64,000 nt of DNA from Acanthosepion esculentum. Its lineage: Eukaryota; Mollusca; Cephalopoda; Sepiida; Sepiidae. Under the pieces are notes generated by a model, which worked only from the letters and a program-made list of their open reading frames with translations, made no database searches and was not told where the DNA came from. The DNA is taken from NCBI GenBank assembly GCA_964036315.1, contig OZ038510.1, positions 85,482,073 to 85,546,072 of the forward strand, in the 5' to 3' direction. Positions 54,855-64,000 of this stretch are shown here, in pieces. The stretch's first letter is position 1; each line of letters begins with the position of its first letter. A program made the position numbers and the translations under genes.

Positions 54855-55205
54855 CCAGTGCTTTTTGCATTCTGTAGAGGTTTCAGACTCGATGAATCAC
54901 TTAAAATATAATTATCAATTTCTCCTAATAATTTCAAATGTATATCATTGCTTGAACCGGCTTCTAATGCTCTAGAGTGATAGTAGTCGTGGCTCCAGGG
55001 GACACTGTCCTATGGTTAAAGTGAATCTCAGTAGAGTTCCACCACGGGATATGTGAGCGAGCGGCGCTATATTGTGTCTGATTTGCTACCTCTTCGTCAC
55101 CGAGGCTCGTTGGAGCAGTTGGTATGGTGTTTGCTTCACAACCTAACTGCTTTCTGCATTCTGTAGAGGTTTCAGACTCAGTGAATCACTTAAAATATAA
55201 TTATC
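54855..55205 (+). mobile_element. Hammerhead-repeat copy starting at the cleavage site; ribozyme deleted in the second unit
   Basis: The element begins CCAGTGCTTTTTGCATTC, i.e. within one or two bases of the position right after the hammerhead cut site at 29302/29303. It follows the 28.8-29.3 kb unit (GAGCGAGCGGCGCTATAT, GTTGGTATGGTGTTTGCTT) to CAACCTAACT at 55147. It then jumps directly to GCTTTCTGCATTCTG. The box-B-like sequence and whole ribozyme (about 75 bp) are missing at that junction. It ends at a TA tract, as the other copy does. Confidence 0.8.
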
Positions 55206-55223
55206 AATTTCTCCTAATAATTT

Positions 55224-55273
<50 letters not shown>

Positions 55274-55358
55274 ACTATATATATATATATATTTAACTAT
55301 ATATATATATATATTTTTTAACTATATATATATATATATATTATATATATATATTTTT

Positions 55359-55399
<41 letters not shown>

Positions 55400-55400
55400 T
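55206..55400. repeat. (TA)n tracts with TTTAAC interruptions
   Basis: Five TA blocks separated by TATTTAACTATAT or TTTTTTAACTATA. Confidence 0.95.
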
Positions 55401-55920
55401 TCATCACTCTATCTATTTCTTCATCACTTTCTCTCTCACTAGTTCCCCCTCACTCTCTTTCTCTCTATCACTTCCTCACTCTCTCTATCACTTCCTCACT
55501 CTCTACAGCCCTTTCATGCCATGGTCAATCATGGTACCCCAATGTTTCTGATAAATATTCTGTTACAGCCAGCAATTACATTTCAACTTGAATTATACGA
55601 AATATCTCGTCAGCTGCTCCCAATGAATTTAATGGTCAATGTATTACGAATATTTGCGAGGAACACAAAATGTGTCTTGAGGTAAAAAAAAAAAAATGTT
55701 TATATAAAAATACTGACAGTAATGGAATTATGTCTCACTTGTTTCCCTACCGACAGAATAATCAGATCGAAAGAGAAATTAAAGAAGCCATGACTTGAAT
55801 CATAAAAATATATTTTGTCTGTTGGGCCAAAATTGAAAGACGTTTGTGTTAAACGAAGATAAAACATTGCGCGTAGCGAAATGATTATGCCTTACATCAC
55901 CCATTTGCTTTTTCCAAAGC
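55400..55920. other. CT-rich tract, LINE-tail insert and unassigned spacer
   Basis: 55400-55500 is CT-rich; 55502-55625 repeats 54003-54110. The rest is unrecognised. Confidence 0.5.
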
Positions 55921-57640
55921 AATGAGCCACGTAACAAAACTCATCATCCATATCCTGATGAATAGAGGATTCGGCAGAATCAGGCTAGACTTTGGACTCT
56001 TAGGGTTTGTTAAAGAAATAAGGAACGCGATATTAAAAAATTCTACAGAACTGGAGCTAGTATATTGGAGAACTTTTACACGACGAAAGAAAACAACCAG
56101 CAATACACAGAACTAGCGACGGACCTGAAATTCTAAAGATCGAAGTAGATGCACCATTAGCCAAACTGAACAGAAACAAGGCGGCAGGGCCAGACGGAAT
56201 TATAACAGAAATGCTAACAATCTTAGATGATTTTGGCATAGACAAGATCACAGAAATAAAAAAGAAAATATACAACAGTGGGGATATACCGGAAGATCTC
56301 AGCAGATCTATTTTCATAGCACTGCCTATAAAATCAAGCGCAAACGAATGTGAACTCCACCGAACAATCAGCCAAATGAGCCACGTATCAAAACCCATTC
56401 TCCTTATTCTGATGAACAGAGCGCGAAGCAGAATCAGGCTAGATATAGGACAAGAACAGTGCGGGTTCGTTAAAGACACCGGAGCAAGGAACGCGATATT
56501 CATCCTCAGAATGTTATCAGAAAGAGCAATACAGATGCAAAAGGACGTGTACCCATGTTTCATAGACTACGCAAAGGCCCTCGACAAAGTACTCCCCAAG
56601 GATCTGATGGAACTACTCAGCAACCTTGATATATTCGGGAAAGATATCAGAATAATCAAGAACCTATACTGGCAGCAAACAGCATGCGTGCGCATAGGGA
56701 ACGATTTCAGTGAATATACAAAAATAGAAAGGGGCGTAAGGCAAGGATGTGTCTTCTCACACGACCTGTTTCACCTATACAGCGAGGCAATTCTGAGAGA
56801 ATTGGAAACTCTACCGGGATTTAGCATTGGCGGCCACAATCTTAACAACATAAGATACGCAGATGGCACAGTACTGATAGCAGACACGGAACAGAAATTA
56901 CAAAATTCCCTACAGAAGGTAGCAAAAAAGAGTGAGAAGAAGGGACTAAGCATAAAATACAAGAAGACTGATTGCATGGTCATCAGTAACAGGATGAGCC
57001 CGAAATGCGATTTGCAGGCCGGGGACACTAAAATCAAGCAGGTGCGGTAGTTTAAATATCTGGGAAGTGTTTTGACAGAGGACGGTAAGTGTGACACTGA
57101 GATCCGGAGACGTATTGCTATGGCCAAGGACATATTTCAGAAGATGGGCAGAGTATTGCGAAACAGGAGGATTTCTTTGGTAACAAAGAAAAGAATACTG
57201 AGCTGTTACGTGACATCTGTCTTCCTTTACGGCAGAGAATGTTGGACGGTCTCCTCAAAGATGAAGAAGAGACTCGAGGGGACGGAGATGACGTTCTAAA
57301 GAAGGATGCTAATGATATCATAGGCCGAGCGTGTGAGCAACGATGAGACCTTGGAGAGGATTCAAACAAGGAGGAGGTTTATACTTAACATCAAAAGGGC
57401 AGCTGAAGTTTTGGGGACACGGAAGGAGGGTCTGGAGAATCTGCTACTCACAGGTTTAATAGAGGAAAAGAGAGACAAGGGAAAGCCAGGCATGACATAC
57501 TTGGCGGGCTTGAGCAAGTGGGTGACAGAACGTGGTCTGGCAGAGGGACGAAACTTATTGACGACTACAAAGGATAGGGGGGAGTGTAGGGCCATGATCG
57601 CCTACGTCCTGAAAGGGCACGGCACATAAAAAAAGAAAAA
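55920..57640 (+). pseudogene. LINE reverse transcriptase, nearly complete RT to C-terminus, YADG
   Basis: From about 56150 the frame reads LAKLNRNKAAGPDGI (RT entry), EDLSRSIFIALP, SHVSKPILLILMNRARSRIR, FIDYAKALDKV (motif A, Asp present), GVRQGCVFSHDLF (motif B), NNIRYADGTVLIADT (motif C, YADG where YADD is required) and KYLGSVLTEDGKCDTEIRRR. A stop at 57049 interrupts KQVR-stop-FKYLG. The C-terminal part RNRRISLVTKKRILSCYVTS, YGRECWTVSS, TRKEGLENLLLTGLIE and AMIAYVLKGHGT ends at 57629. A duplicated fragment (MSHVTKLIIHILMNRGFG, 55922-56060) precedes the main copy, showing internal rearrangement. The loss of one catalytic Asp and the stop make it dead. Confidence 0.88.
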
Positions 57641-57649
57641 GTACGTATC

Positions 57650-57990
57650 TAGCTATTACGCTATGTTCCTTCAAGATGTGACCGATCAGGGGTCTCGTCC
57701 TGGGTGTTACCATAAACTACATCCGGTAGCAAGGCCTCTGATCCTTTGGATTTGAGGAGTGTGGAACTTCCTTTTAACTGCTGTTGTTCCCAGATATTAG
57801 AACCTTTTAGAGTGCCAGCTATGGGCAAATAGTGAACCCCGAAACTGGGGTAAAAAAAAAGAAATCTGAAAGTATAAAAATTTTACCACTTTCATACTAA
57901 AAAAAAAATACCTGCAATAGATTAAAAAAAAATTACCAACAATGGATTTTAAAAAAAATTACCAGCAGATTTTTGTAAAAAGGAAAACGA
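57650..57990. repeat. Border of a minisatellite-bearing repeat, reverse orientation
   Basis: CACTCCTC..AATATC, AGCTATGGGCAAATAGTGAA and GTATAAAAATTTTACCAC match, in reverse complement, the right border of the 59.3-62.0 kb array (62030-62165). The short stub TTACCAACAATGG plus TTACCAGCAG at 57920-57970 is a minimal minisatellite. Confidence 0.6.
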
Positions 57991-58405
57991 CCGAAACGTT
58001 GTGATCAATATGGCGACAAAGATAAGGACAATAGTCCGAATAATGTAAATAATGTCCATAATACCTCATCTCAGAAATATAGACAGATAATGAAAGGCCG
58101 AAATGTTGTGATAAATATGGAGACAAAGATGAGGACAATAGTTCGAATAATGTAAATAGTGTACATAATACCTCATCTCAGAAATATAGACAGATACTGA
58201 AGGGCCGAAACGTTGTAATAAATATGGCGACAAAGATGAGGACAATAGTCCGAATAATTTAAATAGTGTACATAATACCTCATCTCAGAAATATAGACAG
58301 ATACTGAAGGGCCGAGACGCTGTAATAAATATGGCGACAAAGATGAGGACAATAGTTTGAATAATGTTAATAGTGTACATAATACCTCATCTCAGACATA
58401 TAGAA
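57985..58405 (+). repeat. Four 107-bp-type PLE units
   Basis: CAGAAATATAGACAGATA recurs at about 107-bp steps, each with the collapsed TGAAGGGCCGAAACG core and ATGAGGACAATAGTCCG. No full helix II is present. Confidence 0.85.
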
Positions 58406-58615
58406 AGAAATGTAGTTCTACACAAAGCTACTCAATTATCAAACTAGGAGGATTTAAGGGAAATGGCAACCGAAAAAAAAAGAAAAGATAGCTGCTGATA
58501 TTCCCTGGGCACATCATGAGGATTTTTGGTTGATTTTGTTCAGTGCCAGTTGATGGGTTATTTAATCAACATCATCACCATCATCATCATCACCATCATC
58601 ATAATTCCCTTGAAT
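58405..58615. repeat. Spacer with (CAT)n microsatellite
   Basis: CAT/CAC repeats at 58569-58605 give a poly-His frame by chance. Confidence 0.8.
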
Positions 58616-59230
58616 TTTGTAATCGTAGGAGGAATCCGGATGCAGAAGCCATATTGAATCTCTTGCACAACAGTCTATCAACGACAGCCATTAGCAATTC
58701 TAGTATAGTCATACTTGTCCATTGTTTGACATTGTCCAACCAGTTTTTGCGTTGACGTCCTCTCCTACGTCCGCCTTCAACGGTACATTGCATGATGGTC
58801 TTGCACAGGCTGTCGTGTCTTGCAACGTGTTCAAACCCCGGCATTGTTCTCCGTTTGACTGTGGCGATAAGAGGTTCCTGGGGCCCCATAAAACTTTAAA
58901 ACTCTTTTCAAAGCAAACCCATTGGTTTGATATTCCCAATAAAAGATGCCAATGGGTTTTCTCATGCATTTCCACTCAAACGCTTGGATCTTTTTCTCTG
59001 TGTCCACGTTTCACATCCATATAGGAGAATAGAGACTCCAAACGATTTGTACCATCTGTACTTCGTTTGAAAGTTGATTTTGCTCCCTAATATTCATTTC
59101 AATTTGGCCACCGTTGACATGGCTGCAGCAATCCGTCTTCAGATTTCCGAGCTACAAGTATCATCTTTAAACAAGATCGCTCCCAAGTATTTAAAACTGG
59201 ACACTACTTCCAGTCATTTAATGCCAAAAT
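58599..59230 (-). pseudogene. LINE ORF2 C-terminal remnant, second family
   Basis: The minus strand reads FKYLGAILFKDDTCSSEI, then SILLYGCETWTQ and AFEWKCMRKPIGIFYWEY in alternating frames. It continues as FEHVARHDSLCKTIMQCTVE, GGRRRGRQRKNWLDNVKQW and ELLMAVVDRLLCKRF. YGCETWT, EWKCMRK and GRRRGRQRKNWLDN are conserved C-terminal LINE blocks. This family differs from the 55.9-57.6 kb copy. Three or more shifts are present. Confidence 0.75.
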
Positions 59231-59289
59231 CGAAATATTTTGAACACAATTTTATGATTCACCTAAATATATTTTGAACACAGGTGCAT

Positions 59290-62036
59290 TTTTTTTAACT
59301 ATAAATAAAATGTATTGTTAGACATTTTCCTATAAAATTTATTGTTAGCAATTTTCCTATAAAATTTATTGTTAGTCATATTCCTATAAAATTTATTGTC
59401 GGTCATTTTCCTATAAAATTTATTGTTATTGATTTTCCTATAAAATTTATTGTTAGTCATTTTCCTATAACATTTATTGTTAGTCATTTTCCTATAAAAT
59501 TTATTGTTAGTCATTTTCCTATAAAATTTATTATTGGTCATTTTCCTATAAAATGTATTGTTAGTCATTTTCCTAAAAAAATTATTGTTGTCCATTTTCC
59601 TAAAAATGTATTGTTAGTAATTTTCTTCTTTATTTTTCTTCATTTTCCTATTAAAATTTATTGTTAGTTATTTTCCTATAAAATTCCTTCTTAGTTATTT
59701 TACTAATAAAATTATTGTTTGTCATTTACCTATGAAATTTATTGTTGGTCATTTTCCTAAAAAATTTATTGTTAGTAATTTTCTTCTTTATTTTTCTTCA
59801 TTTTCCTATAAAATTTATTGTTAGGTATTTTCCTATAAATATTCTTGTTAGTCATTTTCCTAAAAAAATTATTGTTAGTCATTTTAATATAAAATTTATT
59901 GTTAGTCATTTTCATAAAAAAATTATTGTTAGTCATTTTCCTAAAAAAATTATTGTTAGTCATTTTCCTATAAAATTTATTGTTGTTCATTTACCTATAA
60001 AAGTTATTGTTAGCCATTTTCCTATAAAATTTATTGTTAGTCATTTTCCTATAAAATTTATGTTTGTTCATTTTCCTATAAAATTTATTGTTAGTTATTT
60101 TCCTATAAAATTTCTTGTTGGTCATTTTCCTATAAAATGTATTGTTAGACATTTCCTAAAAGAAATATTGTTAGTAATTTTCCTATAAAATTTATTGTTA
60201 GTCCTTTTTCCTATAAAATTTATTGTTAGTGATTTTCCTATAAAATTTATTGTTGTTCAATTTCCTATAACATTTATTCTTAGTCATTTTCCTATAAAAT
60301 TTATTGTTAGTGATTTTCCTATAAAATTTATTGTTTTTCATTTTCCTATAAAATTTATTGTTAGTCATTTTCTTATAAAATTTATTGTTGGTCATTTTCT
60401 ATAAAATGTATTGTTAGTCATTTTTCTATAAAATTTATGGTTGTTCATTTTCCTATAAACTTTATTGTTAGTTATTTTCCTATAAAATTTCTTGTTGGTC
60501 AATTTCCGATAAAATGTATTGTTAGTCATTTACCTAAAAAAATTATTGTTAGTCATTTTCCTATAAAATTTATTGTTGTTCATTTTCCTATAAAATTTAT
60601 TGTTAGTCATTTTCCTATAAAATTTATTGTTAGTGATTTTCCTATAATATTTATTGTTTTTCATTTTCCTATAAAATTTATTGTTACTCATTTTCCTATA
60701 AAATTTATTGTTAGTCATTTTCCTATAAAATTTATTGTTCATTTTCCTATAAAATCTATGTTATTCATTTTCCTATAAAATTTATTTTTGGTCATTTTTG
60801 TATAAAATGTATTCTTAGTCATTTTCCTAAAAAACTTATTGTTAGTCTTTTTCCTATAAAATTTATTGCTGGTCATTTTCCTTTAAAATGTATTTTTAGC
60901 CATTTTCCTATAAACTTTATTGTTGGTCATTTTCCTCTAAAATGTATTGTTAGTCATTTTCCTCAAAAAATTATTGTTAGTCATTTTCCTATAAAATTTA
61001 TTGTTCATTTTCCTATAAAATCTATGTTATTCATTTTCCTATATAATTTATTGTTTGTCATTTTCCTCTGAAATTTATTGTTGGTCATTTTACTATAAAA
61101 TGTATTGTTAGTAAATTTCCTAAAAAACTTATTGTTAGTCTTTTCCTATAAAATTTATTGCTGGTCATTTTCCTATAAAATATATTTTTAGTCATTTTCC
61201 TATAAAATTTATTGTTAGTCATTTTCCTATAAAATTTATGTTTGTTCATTTTCCTATAAAATTTATTGTTAGTTATTTTCCTATAAAATTTCTTGTTGGT
61301 CATTTTCCGATAAAATGTATTGTTAGTCATTTTCCTAAAAAAATTATTGTTAGTCATTTTCCTATAAAATTTATTGTTAGTCCTTTTCCTATAAAATTTA
61401 TTGTTAGTGATTTTCCTATAAAATTTATTGTTGTTCATTTTCCTATAAAATTTATTGTTAGTCATTTTCCTATAAAATTTATTGTTAGTCATTTTCCTAT
61501 AAAATTTATTGTTTTTCATTTTCCTATAAAATTTATTGTTAGTCATTTTCCTATAAATTTTATTGTTAGTCATTTTCCTATAAAATTTATTGTTGGTCAT
61601 TTTCTATAAAATGTATTGTTAGTCATTTTCCTATAAAATTTTTTTTCATTTTCCTATAAAATCTATGTTATTCATTTTTCTATAAAATTAATTGTTAGTC
61701 ATTTTCCTCTAAAATTTATTTTGGTCATTTTTCTATAAAATGTATTGTTAGTCATTTTCCTAAAAATCTTATTGCTAGTCTTTTTCCTATAAACTTTATT
61801 GTTGGTCATTTTCCTCTAAAATGTATTGTTAGTCATTTTCCAAAAAAATTTATTGTTAGTCATTTTCCTAAAAAATTTATTCTTGGTCATTTTCTTATAA
61901 AATGTATTGTTAGTCATTTTCCTATAAAATGTATTGTTAGTCATTTTCCGAAATAAATTTATTGTTAGTCATTTTCCTATAAAATTTATTGCTGGTCATT
62001 TTCCTATGAAATTTATTGCTGGTCATTTTCCTATAA
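59290..62036 (+). repeat. 27-bp minisatellite, about 100 copies
   Basis: Unit TTAGTCATTTTCCTATAAAA + TTTATTG, 27 bp = nine codons. Both strands stay open for long stretches (HFPIKFIVS on plus, MTNNKFYRK on minus; up to 171 codons at 61085-61600). Units carrying one-base indels break every frame, and there is no start context. I treat it as non-coding. Larger blocks (for example 60420-60560 and 61230-61350) recur, suggesting segmental amplification. Confidence 0.95.
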
Positions 62037-62180
62037 AAAATTTTATACTTTCATAGTGTTTTGTTTTAGTTTGTGTTCACTATTTACCCATAGCTTGGAC
62101 CCTAACTGGTGCTACCACTCCGGGTCAGAATAGACTTGTGACCAACGGCAATTAATTTGTAATTCCACACTCCTAATACC
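62036..62180 (+). repeat. Right border of the minisatellite-bearing repeat
   Basis: TTTTATACTTTCATAGTGTT, CACTATTTACCCATAGCTTGG and TTCCACACTCCTAATACCTCC correspond to the reverse complement of 57750-57900. Confidence 0.6.
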
Positions 62181-62495
62181 TCCAATCTCCCGATCAGATT
62201 TAGACATTTCAAATACAGTAATTGGTATCGTTCTTTTTAGGACTTATGGAGTTTCCTTACTAAGCTTTTGTTTAAGGTAGTACGGAAAGTTGCTGTTGGA
62301 AGTATTCAAGCGATGCAGCTTTTAGCAAGACTTTTTGTGATTGTGCAACGCCAGTCTATAGGACCTGATTAAGTTTAAGATCTAAAGAATTCATTCACTA
62401 GAAGATATGCTTACTCAATGAGCTGAGAAAACGGTTCACAGTTTAGACATTTCTTAATGTGTTTGATGCTATATATGACATCCCTATGAGAGTCT
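62180..62495. other. Unassigned spacer
   Basis: Nothing recognised. Confidence 0.4.
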
Positions 62496-62499
62496 AGAG

Positions 62500-62937
62500 C
62501 AGAGTTTCTCAACCGGTGTCCTCAGACGAACTGATGCGCCCTGTAAGACAGTTAGATGATCCCCGAGTTAACAAAAGAATAATTCATTTCAATTATTTTT
62601 TAAAAAATCTTTAATTTTAAAAAGCTAGATACATCAAACACATGGATTCCAGGTCTAAGCCAAGTCTTTATCATTTGATATTTTAAACGGGATGCTAAAT
62701 TTCTTAATCTTTAACAAGGAATGTATAATCCTTTCCTTTTTACCTTCCTCAAGAGATTTAAATCAGTCATTATTAGCCTCTCTATAAGAATAAAAAAAGC
62801 AGATTCTTCAAAAATTTATTTATATAAAAGATGTGCCTTTAATCTGCATTGGGAATTTTAATCCAAAATTTCATATTTACAAATTTTTATTCTACAAGTG
62901 TGCCCTGAAGTAAAAAAAAAATGGTCGAGAATCTCTG
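62500..62937 (+). mobile_element. hAT-type MITE, 438 bp
   Basis: The left end CAGAGTTTCTCAACC and the reverse complement of the right end CAGAGATTCTCGACC form 15-bp terminal inverted repeats with two mismatches. Flanking 8-mers GTCTAGAG (62492-62499) and GTCTTGAA (62938-62945) agree at six of eight positions. There is no coding capacity. Confidence 0.7.
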
Positions 62938-63094
62938 GTCTTGAACTAAGAAGGCAATTTCAAGAAAATAATATGTTTTCAGGTTAATATGTTGGTTTTG
63001 TTGCATCTTACAATGTTGAATTGAAAATTCCTGATATCCTGCGGAACACGTGGCAGGACCGGACAACTAAGTTCTCCTAAGCGCAAAGATGGAG

Positions 63095-63390
63095 AGCCTA
63101 GAAATTATCATGGCTTGTCACCAACTTCACTGAGACGGACACCATGTTCGAATGCCGGATATCCGCATAGCCAAACAAATCCTCTTCTCGGGGCTCGCAT
63201 CTGACATGGAGCCTCACGTCGTCGATTCAAAAATCAGCACAAAAACACCTTGCTGAGGATAGAAAATCGATCCGTTCCATTGGGAGACGGAAGCTACGGA
63301 AAGAACCAATTGGAGTAGAGCAATCCAAGAGAAAAAAAAGAAATTCTTGGAAAACAGCAGACGGCAAATAAAAGTGACGAAAATGAGCCC
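63095..63390 (+). pseudogene. LINE ORF2 C-terminal remnant
   Basis: The frame at about 63150 reads CRMPDIRIAKQILFSGLASD, matching the conserved RMPDxRIPKQILFSEL block at the end of Jockey/CR1-like ORF2. Later HWETEATERTNWSRAI fits the terminal WExxAxDRxxWR block. One stop lies between them. Confidence 0.5.
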
Positions 63391-63615
63391 AAAGACAAGT
63401 CAGGGTTCTCCATCCACTGAACCATCAACCATACCAGGCAGTGGTTGAGGATGTCTCTTCAAATCCAACATAAGACTCATTTCCTTTAGAAGGAAATGTA
63501 GATTAGCATCCCAATACGCCGCAACGAGTTCCGCCAACGACGATAGTGTTGAATAAAAAATACGTTGCCTTGATCCCCGTTCTTCTTTCCTCAATCGCCG
63601 CTACAAATAGTCTTT
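63390..63615. other. Unassigned, minus-strand 64-codon frame
   Basis: A minus-strand frame at 63400-63594 has ordinary composition but no recognisable domain. Confidence 0.3.
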
Positions 63616-63700
63616 TCTCTCACTTCCACTTTCTGTAAACCCCTGCGTGCTAGTGACACTCCCGCCTTGCTTGTTCTTTTAGTATCTTACAGTGTTGAAC
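63615..63700 (+). mobile_element. LINE 3' tail
   Basis: GTAAACCCCTGCGTGCTAGTG and CCCGCCTTGCTTGTTC are the family tail seen at 785 and 19500. Confidence 0.6.
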
Positions 63701-63729
63701 AAAAAATATGTCAAATGCAAATTATCCTG

Positions 63730-64000
63730 TGTTTAATTTCCTTACCTCGTCTATTAAATTTGTTAGAAGGAATCCATACACCGAAGTATAGGGTTCTTGA
63801 TAAGATCCAGAGACGGATATGCAATGTGATTGGCCCTGATCTGTCATCTCGTCTGCAGTCGCTCTCTCACAGACGCGATGTTGCCTCGCTCTGCCTTTTT
63901 TACAAGTACTTTCACGGTAATTGCTCCGAGGAACTGCTTTCACTTGTCCCTAGGCCTCGTGAATTTAAACGTCCTACGAGGCTGGCATCCCGTTCTCACC
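63730..64000 (+). pseudogene. LINE ORF2 C-terminus, best preserved copy, cut by window end
   Basis: The frame from about 63790 is open to the window edge: VLDKIQRRICNVIGPDLSSR, LQSLSHRRDVASLCLFYKYF, HGNCSEELLSLVPRPREFK and RPTRLASRSH. It is the same region as 446-640, 9775-9945 and 19082-19381 but without shifts, so it serves as reference for them. The upstream RT is not in this copy (63615-63730 holds tail and spacer), so it is 5'-truncated. Confidence 0.8.

Noticed and set aside
50130..58405. Second hammerhead reading of the PLE unit using GATGA - GGAC/GTCC - GAA
   Set aside because: The block GATGAGGACAATAGTCCGAA is conserved in all units and looks like a core. However, the two bases before GATGA are AA instead of CT, and GAA is followed by T, so the essential C-G core pair cannot form.
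61085..61600. 171-codon repeat protein on the minus strand
   Set aside because: The 27-bp minisatellite period is divisible by three; frame-breaking units are frequent and the opposite strand is equally open.

Overview
The window looks like repeat-dense, AT-rich metazoan DNA, most likely from a lophotrochozoan and probably a cephalopod such as an octopus. That placement is an inference from the mix of long TA microsatellites, Penelope-like retroelements, several LINE families, tRNA-like SINEs, Tc1/mariner and hAT debris, and the absence of bacterial gene organisation. I found no intact host protein-coding gene. The only hint of one is a start-codon and splice-donor motif on the minus strand near 49.64 kb. 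Nearly all open frames are either decayed transposon pieces or artefacts of microsatellites and minisatellites.

Layout. 0-11 kb: LINE 3' ends, a Penelope-like (PLE) GIY-YIG endonuclease remnant, TA and GA tracts, a GATA compound satellite, an LTR-like repeat, a 134-bp-arm palindrome and a 128-bp tandem array. 11.9-16.3 kb: a 68-bp satellite of about 63 copies with higher-order structure. 16.9-18.9 kb: a head-to-head pair of decayed PLEs sharing the same 5' repeat. 19-25.8 kb: LINE ends, minisatellites and a TATC array. 25.8-29.7 kb: palindromes beside TA tracts, an inverted tRNA-like SINE pair, a Tc1-like transposase split by a solo LTR, and a tandem dimer of a hammerhead-ribozyme repeat. 30-33.7 kb: TTA/TTC and GAAA tracts plus Gypsy-type integrase and Gag remnants. 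33.8-42.5 kb: LINE reverse-transcriptase debris, GATA arrays, U2-like and 5S-like sequences, mariner ends and a hAT remnant. 43.5-46.5 kb: PLE repeats, a cluster of eight perfect hairpins, a DD37D mariner pseudogene and another palindrome. 47.4-49.4 kb: a long polypurine tract. 50.1-51.7 kb: a large inverted array of 107-bp PLE-type units. 51.9-59.2 kb: hAT-like elements, LINE pieces and a second hammerhead repeat locus. 59.3-62.0 kb: a 27-bp minisatellite. 62.5-64.0 kb: a hAT MITE and LINE C-termini.

The most interesting layer is RNA-based. A 382-bp tandem repeat carries a type I hammerhead ribozyme with complete core at 29262-29308. A related copy at 54.86 kb begins at the predicted cleavage site. 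Many PLE-type terminal repeats also carry the reduced hammerhead pattern CUGANGA - helix II - GAAA. One such family has tandem copies (107 bp) that lack the helix II hairpin still present in its 128-bp relatives. The layout at 16.9-18.9 kb ties this family to PLE coding remnants.
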